11,757 bases of DNA. Origin: Candidatus Eisenbergiella stercorigallinarum. Lineage in GTDB: Bacteria; Bacillota; Clostridia; Lachnospirales; Lachnospiraceae. The notes under the pieces were generated by a model that was not told the DNA's origin, searched no databases, and saw nothing but the letters and a program-made list of their open reading frames with translations. The position numbers and the translations under genes are program-made. The stretch lies in NCBI GenBank assembly GCA_019120525.1, contig DWUW01000119.1, positions 1 through 11,757 of the forward strand, written 5' to 3'. Shown piece by piece: positions 1 to 7,418 of the stretch (within the stretch, counting starts at the first letter, position 1; every line of letters starts with the position of its first letter).

Positions 1-499
1 CCAGGGAGATCACCGCGATATCGGAGGTACCTCCGCCGATATCCACGATCATGTTGCCGCAGGGGCGGGAAATGTCGATCCCCGCTCCGATGGCCGCCGC
101 GATGGGCTCCTCGATGATGGAAACCTCTCTGGCGCCGGCCTGATAGGTGGCGTCCTCAACCGCCTTCTTCTCCACCTCGGTAACACCGCTGGGAACGCAG
201 ACGGCGATCCTGGGCTTGCGGAAGGTCTTGCGGCCCAGGGCCTTCTGGATGAAATGCTTCAGCATCTTTTCCGTAACGGTATAGTCGGAAATGACGCCCT
301 GGCGCAGAGGTCTGACCGCCACAATGTTTCCCGGCGTACGTCCCAGCATCAGCCTGGCGTCCTCGCCGATCGCCTTGATCTTGTTCGTATCCCGGTCGAA
401 GGCGACCACGCTGGGCTCCTTTAAAACGACGCCTTTTCCTCTGATATATACCAGTATGCTGGCCGTGCCAAGGTCAATTCCAATATCCGTGTACTGCAT
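1..499 (-). CDS. mreB: MreB/Mbl-type rod-shape-determining actin homologue (N-terminal half, cut by window edge)
   Basis: This gene encodes a bacterial actin that polymerises under the membrane and guides the elongation machinery for peptidoglycan synthesis. The first 166 residues are present; the family is usually about 330-345 residues, so roughly half is missing off the left edge. The nucleotide-binding phosphate-1 loop (DIGIDLGTAS, residues 5-14) and the phosphate-2 region (VDIGGGTSDIAV, 152-163) are intact. The segments GRTPGNIVAVRP (53-64) and EEPIAAAIGAG (130-140) are typical of MreB. The ATG at 497-499 follows a strong GGAGG (505-509) with 5-nt spacing. Recalled Bacillus sequences suggest it is at least as close to Mbl as to MreB, for example GKGVVLKEPSVVA, so the paralogue assignment is open. 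It lies 239 bp downstream of uvrA, has its own promoter candidate, and is probably transcribed independently of the repair genes. Confidence 0.95.
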   Translation of the reverse strand, partial: MQYTDIGIDLGTASILVYIRGKGVVLKEPSVVAFDRDTNKIKAIGEDARLMLGRTPGNIVAVRPLRQGVISDYTVTEKMLKHFIQKALGRKTFRKPRIAVCVPSGVTEVEKKAVEDATYQAGAREVSIIEEPIAAAIGAGIDISRPCGNMIVDIGGGTSDIAVISL

Positions 500-521
500 A
501 ATTTCCTCCATTCCCAAACAT

Positions 522-564
522 GGACAGCAGGATGCCGGCCTTCCGCCGCTTTCGCGCGCTGTCC
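522..564 (-). other. Inverted repeat in the mreB leader
   Basis: A 7-bp perfect inverted repeat (GGACAGC at 522-528, GCTGTCC at 558-564) encloses 29 GC-rich nucleotides, about 20 bases upstream of the mreB start. It would form a stem in the 5' untranslated RNA. There is no T tract, so it does not look like a terminator. A structural or regulatory role is only inferred, and chance cannot be excluded for a 7-bp stem with such a long loop. Confidence 0.3.
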
Positions 565-693
565 TCTATATTATTATGGACCAGTCCGATATGAATCAGG
601 CAGGAATATTCCGCATCCGAAGCGCAATCGAAATAGTGTTGTATTTAAGTCAAAATATTGTTTCTTCTCATCATGCAGAATATACCGTCTGTT

Positions 694-721
694 ATTATAA
701 CCCAAAAGCACGGCCTTGCAA
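694..721 (-). promoter_or_regulatory. Probable sigma-A promoter for mreB
   Basis: On the minus strand a perfect TATAAT (694-699) lies 16 bp downstream of TTGCAA (716-721, 4 of 6 match to TTGACA). It sits just after the uvrA stop codon and about 195 bp before the mreB start, leaving a long leader. No convincing rho-independent terminator is visible after uvrA, so read-through from uvrBA into mreB is also possible. Other A/T-rich stretches in the 239-bp gap (such as TTGACT at 648-653) have no good -10 partner. Confidence 0.5.
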
Positions 722-738
722 AGCTTTTTCATAAAAAA

Positions 739-3621
739 TTAAGAGTTGCCCGTTTCTTCCCTTTTCTTCGCCCGTTCCAGCATTTTCTTCACGTAATATC
801 CCGTATAGGAGTCCGGATTTTCCGCCACCTCCTCCGGCGTCCCCTGCGTGACCACGGTTCCGCCTCCGTCTCCGCCCTCGGGGCCCATATCGATGATATA
901 GTCCGCCGTCTTGATCACGTCCAGATTGTGCTCGATGACGATCACCGTATTCCCGCCGTCCGCCAGACGGTGAAGGATGTCCACCAGCTTGTGCACGTCC
1001 GCGAAATGCAGGCCTGTGGTGGGCTCGTCCAGGATATAGATGGTCTTTCCGGTGCTGCGCCGGCTCAGCTCCGCCGCCAGCTTGATCCGCTGCGCCTCGC
1101 CGCCGGACAGGGTGGTGGAGGGCTGGCCCAGCTTCACATAGGACAGGCCCACGTCATAGAGGGTCTCTATTTTTCTGCGGATGGAGGGCACGTTTTCAAA
1201 GAAATCCACCGCCTCCTCCACGGTCATGTCCAGCACGTCGAAAATGCTCTTTCCCTTGTATTTCACATCCAGCGTTTCCCGGTTATAGCGTTTGCCGCCG
1301 CAGACCTCACAGGGCACGTACACGTCCGGCAGGAAGTGCATCTCGATCTTGATGATGCCGTCTCCGCCGCAGGCCTCGCAGCGGCCTCCCTTCACATTGA
1401 AGCTGAACCTTCCCTTTTTATATCCTCTCGCCTTGGCGTCCGGCGTGGAAGCGAACAGATCCCGGATCATATCGAACACTCCGGTATAGGTGGCCGGGTT
1501 GGAACGGGGCGTGCGGCCGATGGGGGACTGGTCGATGTCGATCACCTTATCCAGCTGGCCGATCCCTTCGATCCCTTTATTTTTGCCTGGAATGGTCCTC
1601 GCCCGGTTCAGGTCCCTTGCCAGCGTCTTGTAGAGGATCTCGTTTACCAGCGAGCTTTTTCCTGAGCCGGAAACGCCGGTCACGCAGGTCATCACGCCCA
1701 GAGGGAAGCTGACGTCGATGCTTTTCAGGTTGTTTTCCGCCGCTCCCTTTACTTTGATCCATCCCGTGGGCTTCCTGCGGGCCTTCGGGACCGGGATGAA
1801 CAGCTCCCCGCTCAGGTATTTTCCCGTGACGGAGGCCGGGTTCTTCATCAGCTCCTGCGCCGTGCCGCAGGCCACCACCTCTCCCCCGTGGGAGCCCGCG
1901 CCGGGGCCGATATCCACAATATAATCCGCGGCCAGCATGGTATCCTCGTCGTGCTCCACCACCAGCAGGGTATTTCCCAGATCCCGCAGGCTTTTCAGCG
2001 TATTCAGGAGCTTATCGTTGTCCCGCTGATGCAGGCCGATGCTGGGCTCGTCCAGGATATAGCAGACACCCACCAGGCCGGAGCCGATCTGGGTGGCAAG
2101 ACGGATTCTCTGCGCTTCGCCGCCGGAGAGGGTTCCCGTGGCACGGGACAGGGACAGATAGTCCAGCCCCACATCCACCAGAAAGCCCACCCGGGCCTTA
2201 ATTTCCTTAATAATCTGCTTTCCGATCAGAAGCTGCTGGGGCGTCAGCTCCATCTTATTCAGGAACTCCTGCAGCTTCCGGATGGACAGGGAGGTGATCT
2301 CATAAATGTTTTTCCCGCAGACCGTAACGGCGAGCGCCCCCTTCTTCAGGCGCATCCCCTTACAGGCCGGACAGGGCGTGATGCTCATAAAGGTTTCGTA
2401 TTCCTGTTTGGAGATTTCCGACGCGGTTTCCCGGTATCTTCGCTCCACGCTTTTCACCAGGCCCTCAAAGGCCACGGGATAGACGCCGGTTCCCCGCTGT
2501 CCCTTATAATGGACCTGCACCTCTCTGCCGCCCGTTCCGTTGATCAGGATATTTTTCACTTTGTCGCTGTACTCTTCAAAGGGCGTATCCAGGCTGAAAT
2601 CATATTCCTTCGCCAGCGCCCGCAGGATGGCGTTGGTGAAGCTTCCCGGATCATTGCAGGACTGCCAGCCCATCACCACGATGGCTCCCTGATTGATGCT
2701 CCTGCTCTTGTCCGGGATCATCAGCTCCACGTCAAATTCCATCTTATAGCCCAGGCCGTAGCACTCCGGGCAGGCGCCGAAGGGATTGTTGAAGGAAAAG
2801 CTCCTGGGTTCGATCTCATCGATACTGATCCCGCAGTCCGGGCAGGCGAAGCTCTGGCTGAAGGTCATGGGCTCCCCGCCGATCACATCCACGAAAAGCA
2901 GGCCCTCCGTGAGCGCCAGCACGCTTTCAATGGAATCCGCAAGCCTTCTGTCGATTCCGGGCTTCACCACCAGGCGGTCCACCACGATCTCGATATTGTG
3001 CTTGATATTTTTATCCAGCTTAATCTCTTCCGTCAGCTCATACAGGCTGCCGTCCACGCGCACCCGCACGTAGCCGCTGCGCTTCGCCCGCTCCAGCACC
3101 TTGGCGTGTTCGCCCTTCCTTCCACGGACCACCGGGGCCAGGAGCTGGATCCGGGTTCCTTCCGGCAGCGACAGGATCTGATCCACCATCTGATCCACGG
3201 ACTGTTTTTTGATCTCCTTGCCGCACTTCGGGCAGTGGGGGATGCCGATGCGGGCATAGAGCAGACGGAAATAATCATAGATCTCCGTCACCGTCCCCAC
3301 CGTGGAACGGGGATTGCGGTTGGTGGATTTCTGGTCGATGGAAATGGCCGGGGACAGGCCCTCGATCTTCTCCACATTGGGCTTTTCCATCTGTCCCAGG
3401 AACTGCCTCGCGTAAGAGGACAGGGATTCCATATATCTCCTCTGCCCTTCCGCGTAGATCGTGTCAAAGGCGAGCGAAGACTTTCCCGAGCCGGACAGGC
3501 CGGTGAGGACCACCAACTCGTTCCGGGGAATATCCACGCTCAGATTTTTCAGATTGTGTTCATTGGCCCCTCTGACTTTGATGTACTCACGGGGCCGCAT
3601 CTTTATGCTTTCCTGTTCCAT
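739..3621 (-). CDS. uvrA: UvrABC system protein A, excision-repair ATPase
   Basis: UvrA is the damage-sensing ABC-type ATPase of nucleotide excision repair; as a dimer it scans DNA and loads UvrB at lesions. The 960-residue product has the full family layout. The first ATPase has Walker A GLSGSGKS (41-48), signature LSGGEAQR (498-505) and Walker B YILDEP (521-526). The second has Walker A GVSGSGKS (649-656), signature LSGGEAQR (838-845) and Walker B YILDEP (862-867). Zinc-binding cysteine pairs occur at C260/C263 with C284/C287, and C748/C751 with C771/C774; C417/C420 is a further pair. I chose the ATG at 3619-3621 because AGAGG (3627-3631) precedes it. An in-frame ATG 60 bases upstream (3679-3681) lies inside a hairpin and has no such site; residue M8 is another option. 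It follows uvrB after 173 bp, and no internal promoter is evident. Confidence 0.98.
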   Translation of the reverse strand: MEQESIKMRPREYIKVRGANEHNLKNLSVDIPRNELVVLTGLSGSGKSSLAFDTIYAEGQRRYMESLSSYARQFLGQMEKPNVEKIEGLSPAISIDQKSTNRNPRSTVGTVTEIYDYFRLLYARIGIPHCPKCGKEIKKQSVDQMVDQILSLPEGTRIQLLAPVVRGRKGEHAKVLERAKRSGYVRVRVDGSLYELTEEIKLDKNIKHNIEIVVDRLVVKPGIDRRLADSIESVLALTEGLLFVDVIGGEPMTFSQSFACPDCGISIDEIEPRSFSFNNPFGACPECYGLGYKMEFDVELMIPDKSRSINQGAIVVMGWQSCNDPGSFTNAILRALAKEYDFSLDTPFEEYSDKVKNILINGTGGREVQVHYKGQRGTGVYPVAFEGLVKSVERRYRETASEISKQEYETFMSITPCPACKGMRLKKGALAVTVCGKNIYEITSLSIRKLQEFLNKMELTPQQLLIGKQIIKEIKARVGFLVDVGLDYLSLSRATGTLSGGEAQRIRLATQIGSGLVGVCYILDEPSIGLHQRDNDKLLNTLKSLRDLGNTLLVVEHDEDTMLAADYIVDIGPGAGSHGGEVVACGTAQELMKNPASVTGKYLSGELFIPVPKARRKPTGWIKVKGAAENNLKSIDVSFPLGVMTCVTGVSGSGKSSLVNEILYKTLARDLNRARTIPGKNKGIEGIGQLDKVIDIDQSPIGRTPRSNPATYTGVFDMIRDLFASTPDAKARGYKKGRFSFNVKGGRCEACGGDGIIKIEMHFLPDVYVPCEVCGGKRYNRETLDVKYKGKSIFDVLDMTVEEAVDFFENVPSIRRKIETLYDVGLSYVKLGQPSTTLSGGEAQRIKLAAELSRRSTGKTIYILDEPTTGLHFADVHKLVDILHRLADGGNTVIVIEHNLDVIKTADYIIDMGPEGGDGGGTVVTQGTPEEVAENPDSYTGYYVKKMLERAKKREETGNS

Positions 3622-3639
3622 GATTACCTCTTTCCAGCC

Positions 3640-3651
3640 GCCGCAGGCGGC
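3640..3651. repeat. Small GC-rich palindrome before uvrA
   Basis: GCCG (3640-3643) and CGGC (3648-3651) flank a 4-base loop, just upstream of the uvrA ribosome binding site. It is the weakest of five consecutive palindromes in the uvrB-uvrA gap and may be chance, but if formed in RNA it would sit about 10 bases from the Shine-Dalgarno sequence. Confidence 0.25.
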
Positions 3652-3662
3652 ATTTATTCCTA

Positions 3663-3686
3663 AAAGAATGGCGCGAGCCATTCTTT
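3663..3686 (-). terminator. Terminator-like hairpin between uvrB and uvrA
   Basis: A perfect 10-bp stem (AAAGAATGGC at 3663-3672, GCCATTCTTT at 3677-3686) closes on a 4-base loop. On the transcribed strand the stem ends in a run of four T (3665-3662), three of them within the stem. This resembles a weak rho-independent terminator or attenuator inside the uvrBA unit. It directly abuts the next hairpin (3687-3709), so the two form a 47-bp double palindrome more like a dispersed palindromic repeat than a single terminator. Confidence 0.5.
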
Positions 3687-3709
3687 GGCACGAACCTTCG
3701 GTTCGTGCC
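3687..3709. repeat. Strong palindrome between uvrB and uvrA
   Basis: GGCACGAACC (3687-3696) and GGTTCGTGCC (3700-3709) form a perfect 10-bp stem with a 3-base loop (or 9 bp with a 5-base loop). It is directly adjacent to the 3663-3686 hairpin. Its core resembles a LexA box, CGAAC-N5-GTTCG, but the spacer is five bases rather than the four LexA requires. It may be part of a repeated intergenic element; only genome comparison would show this. Confidence 0.6.
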
Positions 3710-3727
3710 CCTCTGCTCTTTTCTTTT

Positions 3728-3757
3728 GGAAGCGCGCGCCGTCATGCGCAGGCTTCC
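3728..3757. repeat. Imperfect hairpin between uvrB and uvrA
   Basis: GGAAGC (3728-3733) pairs with GCTTCC (3752-3757). On the minus strand, inside the outer arms and a 2x2 internal loop, GCGC pairs with GCGC around a 6-base loop, giving a symmetric 30-nt structure. The minus strand continues into an A-rich rather than T-rich stretch, so it is not a classical terminator for uvrB. Confidence 0.4.
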
Positions 3758-3767
3758 ATCCGCCTTC

Positions 3768-3793
3768 CTGCCGGAGCATTCATGTCCCGGCAG
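3768..3793. repeat. Hairpin immediately after the uvrB stop
   Basis: CTGCCGG (3768-3774) and CCGGCAG (3787-3793) form a perfect 7-bp stem with a 12-base loop, ending one base before the uvrB stop codon (3795-3797). No T tract follows on the minus strand. It could protect the uvrB mRNA 3' end or slow transcription; no function is proven. Confidence 0.4.
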
Positions 3794-3794
3794 C

Positions 3795-5783
3795 TCAATC
3801 CTTTATTTTCTGCAGCGTCTTCTTCAGCTCCACCATCCTGTCTCGAAGCTCGGCGGCAGCCTCGAAGTTCAGCTCCGAAGCGGCCTTCTTCATCTTCTTT
3901 TCCACGTCCGCGATGAGCTTCGCAAGCTCCTTCTCGTCCATGGACTCCGGATCCTTCTCAAAGCGCACCTCTTCCTTCGCAATCTCCTTCGAGATGCTGA
4001 TGAGATCCCGCACGCTCTTTTTGATGGTCTGGGGCGTAATGCCGTGCTCCTCGTTGTATTTCTGCTGGAGCTCGCGTCTGCGGTTCGTTTCGTCGATGGC
4101 CGCGCGCATGGAGTCCGTTATGGTATCCGCGTACATGACCACATGGCCCTCCGCGTTTCTCGCGGCGCGGCCGATGGTCTGGATCAGGGAGGTTTCCGAA
4201 CGCAGGAAGCCCTCCTTGTCCGCGTCCAGGATGGCCACCAGGGAGATCTCCGGAATGTCCAGCCCCTCTCTCAGCAGGTTGATGCCCACCAGAACGTCGA
4301 ACACATCCAGACGCATGTCCCGGATGATCTGGGAACGCTCCAGCGTATCGATGTCGGAATGCAGATATTTGACCCGGATCCCGACCTCCCTCATATAATC
4401 GGTCAGGTCCTCCGCCATCCGCTTGGTCAGCGTGGTCACCAGCACCTTATTGTGCTTCCCGGTTTCCTTTCTGATCTCTCCGATCAGATCGTCGATCTGT
4501 CCCTCCACGGGCCGGACCGATACCTCCGGATCCAGAAGCCCGGTGGGGCGGATGATCTGCTCCACCCGGTTCAGCTCATGCGCCGCCTCGTACTCGGAAG
4601 GCGTGGCGGACACGAACAGCATCTGATCGATGTGGGATTCAAACTCTTCAAAATTCAGCGGCCGGTTGTCCAGCGCGGAGGGCAGCCGGAAGCCGTAGTC
4701 CACCAGCGTGGTCTTCCGGGAACGGTCTCCCGCGAACATGCCGCGGATCTGCGGGATCGTCATATGGGACTCGTCCACGATGATCAGAAAATCATCCGGG
4801 AAAAAGTCCAGCAGCGTCATGGGCGGCTCTCCCGGCGCGGTGCCGTTCAGGTGGCGGGAATAGTTCTCGATCCCGGAGCAGAAGCCCGTTTCCCGCAGCA
4901 TCTCGATGTCAAAATTCGTCCGTTCCGAGATCCGCTGCGCCTCGATCAGCTTATCCTCCCCCCTGAAGTAGCGGATCCGCTCCTCCAGCTCCTTTTCTAT
5001 ATTATCACAGGCAATGTTGATCTTATCCTGGGAAACCACATAATGCGACGCCGGGAAAATGGCCACATGCTCCAGCGTGGAGACCAGCCGTCCGCTTAAC
5101 GGATCCACCTCGGCGATGCGGTCGATCTCATCTCCGAAAAATTCCACCCGGATCAGGCAGTCGCCGCCCTGGGCCGGATTGATCTCCAGAACGTCCCCGC
5201 GCACCCGGAAGCAGCTTCTTCCCAGATCCATATCGTTCCTGTCATACTGAATATCGATCAGCTCCCGGATCACCGCGTCCCGATCCTTCTCCATTCCCGG
5301 CCTGAGGGAAACGATCTTGTCCTTATATTCGTCCGGACTGCCCAGACCGTAGATGCAGGATACGCTGGCGACCACCACCACATCCCGCCGCTCCGCCAGG
5401 GATGCCGTGGCCGAAAGGCGCAGCTTGTCGATCTCGTCATTGATGGAGGAATCCTTCGCGATATAGGTATCCGAGGAAGGCACATAGGCCTCCGGCTGGT
5501 AATAATCATAGTAGGAGACAAAATACTCCACCGCGTTCTCCGGGAAGAATTCCTTAAACTCCCCGTAAAGCTGGCCCGCAAGGGTTTTATTGTGGGCGAT
5601 CACCAGCGTGGGCCGGTTCAGCGCCTGGATGATGTTCGCCATGGTGAAGGTCTTGCCGGACCCGGTCACACCAAGCAAAGTCTGGAATTGATAGCCTTTT
5701 TGAAAGCCGTCCACCAGGTTCGCGATGGCGGCGGGCTGATCGCCGGTGGGCTGGTACGGGGACTTTAAAACGAATTTATCCAT
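3795..5783 (-). CDS. uvrB: UvrABC system protein B, excision-repair helicase
   Basis: UvrB is handed to the lesion by UvrA, verifies damage with its beta-hairpin, and recruits UvrC to make the incisions. The 662-residue product is full length for the family. It shows Walker A GVTGSGKT (38-45), the beta-hairpin region YYDYYQPEAYVP (91-102), the DEAD-type box VDESH (336-340), helicase motif VI QTIGRAARN (535-543), and a C-terminal UVR motif (about 620-660) that contacts UvrC or UvrA. The ATG at 5781-5783 is preceded by AGGAG (5794-5798), 10 bases away. It is the first gene of a uvrB-uvrA unit, separated from the envelope genes by a strong terminator. A LexA box and an extended -10 promoter in its leader indicate SOS control. 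No frameshift or missing motif was seen. Confidence 0.98.
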   Translation of the reverse strand: MDKFVLKSPYQPTGDQPAAIANLVDGFQKGYQFQTLLGVTGSGKTFTMANIIQALNRPTLVIAHNKTLAGQLYGEFKEFFPENAVEYFVSYYDYYQPEAYVPSSDTYIAKDSSINDEIDKLRLSATASLAERRDVVVVASVSCIYGLGSPDEYKDKIVSLRPGMEKDRDAVIRELIDIQYDRNDMDLGRSCFRVRGDVLEINPAQGGDCLIRVEFFGDEIDRIAEVDPLSGRLVSTLEHVAIFPASHYVVSQDKINIACDNIEKELEERIRYFRGEDKLIEAQRISERTNFDIEMLRETGFCSGIENYSRHLNGTAPGEPPMTLLDFFPDDFLIIVDESHMTIPQIRGMFAGDRSRKTTLVDYGFRLPSALDNRPLNFEEFESHIDQMLFVSATPSEYEAAHELNRVEQIIRPTGLLDPEVSVRPVEGQIDDLIGEIRKETGKHNKVLVTTLTKRMAEDLTDYMREVGIRVKYLHSDIDTLERSQIIRDMRLDVFDVLVGINLLREGLDIPEISLVAILDADKEGFLRSETSLIQTIGRAARNAEGHVVMYADTITDSMRAAIDETNRRRELQQKYNEEHGITPQTIKKSVRDLISISKEIAKEEVRFEKDPESMDEKELAKLIADVEKKMKKAASELNFEAAAELRDRMVELKKTLQKIKD

Positions 5784-5799
5784 AACGAAATCTCTCCTT

Positions 5800-5818
5800 T
5801 TATTCTGCTTTAGAATAA
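5800..5818 (-). promoter_or_regulatory. Small hairpin next to the uvrB ribosome binding site
   Basis: TTATTCT (5800-5806) and AGAATAA (5812-5818) form a perfect A/T-rich 7-bp stem with a 5-base loop. In the mRNA it ends just before the AGGAG of uvrB. Being A/T-rich it is weak; it might modestly affect translation initiation or could be incidental. Confidence 0.3.
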
Positions 5819-5868
5819 TTTCATACCCTCAACAGGCTCTCCTCCCTGCTTTTCTTCCGATCAGGCAA

Positions 5869-5877
5869 ATTATATCA
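5869..5877 (-). promoter_or_regulatory. Extended -10 promoter for uvrBA
   Basis: The minus strand reads TGA-TATAAT: a perfect -10 hexamer (5869-5874) with the TGn extension (5875-5877), which can compensate for a poor -35. At 17-bp spacing the -35 position (5892-5897) reads TATACT, a poor match. That TATACT could itself be a -10 element for a second, upstream start, whose -35 would overlap the LexA box. Transcription would begin near 5862, giving a leader of about 80 nt before uvrB. Confidence 0.65.
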
Positions 5878-5907
5878 TGGATAGATCAAAAAGTATAGCC
5901 GCTTTTT

Positions 5908-5921
5908 AGAACATCTGTTCT
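5908..5921. promoter_or_regulatory. LexA (SOS) operator upstream of uvrB
   Basis: AGAACATCTGTTCT contains GAAC-N4-GTTC, the core of the Gram-positive LexA/DinR box (CGAAC-N4-GTTCG in Bacillus; a similar GAAC-N4-GTTC core is described for clostridia). The outermost bases extend the symmetry (A...T). It lies about 46-60 bp upstream of the predicted start, just above the -35 position, and overlaps the -35 of the alternative upstream promoter. uvrBA is a classical LexA target, so DNA-damage induction of this operon is well supported by motif and position. Confidence 0.85.
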
Positions 5922-5944
5922 TTTCATTTCTTGTGTCCGGGCAT

Positions 5945-5988
5945 AAAAACAGCCGGATGATTTTCTTTTTTTGGAAAACCATCCGGCT
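5945..5988 (-). terminator. Rho-independent terminator of the ftsEX/protease unit
   Basis: Arms 5951-5965 and 5974-5988 form a 15-bp stem (14 Watson-Crick pairs and one G-U) with an 8-base loop. On the minus strand it is followed by GTTTTT (5950-5945). It lies 56 bp after the stop codon of the S41 protease gene and upstream of the uvrB promoter region, so it separates the envelope unit from the repair unit. Confidence 0.93.
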
Positions 5989-6044
5989 ATATACTAAAAA
6001 TGGAGGTCAATCCTATGGCGGCTTGCCATATGTCTCCCCAGATC

Positions 6045-7337
6045 CTATTCGCCCTGCGTCTCTTGCGCCGCAGCCTCTTCCTGCCCGTCAGCCGCTCCCA
6101 GCTTCTCGTTCATCAGCCGGACCGCCTCTTCCAGCTGATTATCCACGCCGTCGTTGTAATAGGCCTCGCCGTCGAAAGGCACCTCCACATCCGGAGTGAT
6201 CCCAAGCTCATGGATGTTATTGCCGTTCGGCGTATAATAGTGGCTGACGGTCAGCTTCACAGCCGAGCCGTCCGTAAGGGTAATAATACGCTGCACGATA
6301 CCCTTGCCGAAGGTGGCGGTTCCCGCCAGGGTCCCGATGCCGTAATCTTTGATGGCACCGGCCAGGATTTCGGAAGCGCTTGCGCTGTTCGCATCCACCA
6401 GGACCACCAGCTCCTCTGTCATCTCATTTTTCCCGTCGCAGCTGTATTCCGTCCGCTTCCCGTTTTTATCCTCCGTATAAACGATCAGGCCTTCCGGCAG
6501 GATCTGCCTGGCGATGTCACAGACGGTGGAAAGATTGCCGCCGGGATTTCCCCGCAGATCCAGGATCAGCCCTTCCATCCCCTGTTCCCGGCAGGCAGCC
6601 AGCGCCTCCGTGAACTGATCCAGGGTTACGGCGTCAAACTCTGTGATCTGGATGTAGCCGATCCTCTCATCCAGCATTTCCTGATTGACCGTCGGGCTCT
6701 CCACCTTCCGGCGCATCACATCAATCTCCAGGTAATCCGATTCCCCTTCCCGGATGATGGTCAGATGCACCGTGGTTCCCTCCTCGCCCTTCACAAGGCT
6801 GGTAACCTGCTCCAGCTCCAGCCCCTGCACCGCTTTCCCATCCACCTGGTAGATCAGGTCCCCGGCCCGGAGCCCGCTTTCCTGGGCAGGCGTATCGTCA
6901 ATAATACCGCTCAGACGGGGCAGGGAGGTTTCCGTATCGATCCCGATATACGCGCCGATACCATAGTAAATCCCTTCCGTCTTCTCCTGGATCTGTTCCA
7001 GCTCCTCCGGCGCGTAGTAGGTGGAATAGGGATCCCCCAGAGCTTCTACCATTCCCTTGTAGATACCGTCCTCCAGCGTCTGCTCCTCCACATCCTCCAG
7101 GTAATATTTTTCTATAGTCTCTTCGATCACACCCAGCTTTCCCAGCGTATCCTGCGTGGCCACGCTGTTTTCGCTCACGCTTTCCACGTTCTGTCCGCTC
7201 TGCGCCGAAGCGTTCCGAAGGGCGGAATACTGCCAGAACACCCATGCCGAATATCCAAGATAGACGCCGCCCGCCACGAGAGCCACGGCAAGCATCCCCG
7301 TCAGGACCCCTCCCAAGAAGCTTTTCCGGTTTTTCAT
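6045..7337 (-). CDS. Membrane-anchored S41 carboxy-terminal processing protease (CtpA/CtpB-like)
   Basis: This is a serine protease of the C-terminal processing family, expected to act on the outer face of the membrane. The 430-residue product starts with a basic tip and a hydrophobic segment (about 8-29) that should act as a signal anchor. A helical region with the family motif GDPYSTYY (101-108) is followed by a PDZ domain (about 115-210) and the S41 catalytic core. The serine-lysine dyad is predicted as S320 in NSASASE and K345 in FGKG; the 25-residue spacing matches that between S430 and K455 of E. coli Prc. The LRGNPGG motif (261-267) is also intact. The tail after about 395 is acidic and Q/E/A-rich. 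The ATG at 7335-7337 has GGAG (7349-7352) and AGG (7343-7345) upstream. B. subtilis also places a Ctp-type protease next to ftsEX. Substrates are unknown here. Confidence 0.93.
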   Translation of the reverse strand: MKNRKSFLGGVLTGMLAVALVAGGVYLGYSAWVFWQYSALRNASAQSGQNVESVSENSVATQDTLGKLGVIEETIEKYYLEDVEEQTLEDGIYKGMVEALGDPYSTYYAPEELEQIQEKTEGIYYGIGAYIGIDTETSLPRLSGIIDDTPAQESGLRAGDLIYQVDGKAVQGLELEQVTSLVKGEEGTTVHLTIIREGESDYLEIDVMRRKVESPTVNQEMLDERIGYIQITEFDAVTLDQFTEALAACREQGMEGLILDLRGNPGGNLSTVCDIARQILPEGLIVYTEDKNGKRTEYSCDGKNEMTEELVVLVDANSASASEILAGAIKDYGIGTLAGTATFGKGIVQRIITLTDGSAVKLTVSHYYTPNGNNIHELGITPDVEVPFDGEAYYNDGVDNQLEEAVRLMNEKLGAADGQEEAAAQETQGE

Positions 7338-7366
7338 TTTAACCTGATCTCCATTCGTCTAAAACC

Positions 7367-7418
7367 GAACGCCGCAGTCAGATCTTCCCGCAGATCCTCC
7401 CTCCGGCGTTCCTTTTTT
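7367..7418 (+). terminator. Terminator-like stem facing the plus strand, in the M23-protease gap
   Basis: GAACGCCG (7367-7374) and CGGCGTTC (7404-7411) form a perfect 8-bp outer stem. An inner stem pairs GATCT (7381-7385) with AGATC (7392-7396). On the plus strand the structure is followed by seven T (7413-7419); on the minus strand only by GGTTTT. The polarity therefore favours stopping antisense transcription, though partial activity in both directions is possible. It occupies most of the 103-bp gap between the hydrolase and S41 protease genes. Confidence 0.45.

Noticed and set aside
1888..3663. Long plus-strand open frame (591 codons) opposite uvrA
   Set aside because: It is antisense to a complete, motif-rich uvrA, is rich in His/Gln/Leu as expected of a shadow frame, and shows no recognisable domain.
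3622..3681. Upstream in-frame ATG adding 20 residues to UvrA
   Set aside because: The added residues come from the intergenic hairpin, do not resemble the UvrA N-terminus, and have no ribosome binding site; the ATG at 3619-3621 does.
3691..3705. CGAAC...GTTCG pattern between uvrB and uvrA, resembling a second LexA box
   Set aside because: The half-sites are separated by five bases, not four, so the LexA spacing is wrong; the sequence is better explained as the core of a 10-bp hairpin.
3705..5099. Long plus-strand open frame opposite uvrB
   Set aside because: It lies wholly over uvrB and its 3' flank, with shadow-like composition; no ribosome binding site or known motif.
5992..6030. Eleven-codon minus-strand reading frame with a GGGGAG upstream, after the S41 protease
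   Set aside because: Very short, close to the terminator, and without any supporting feature; most likely chance.
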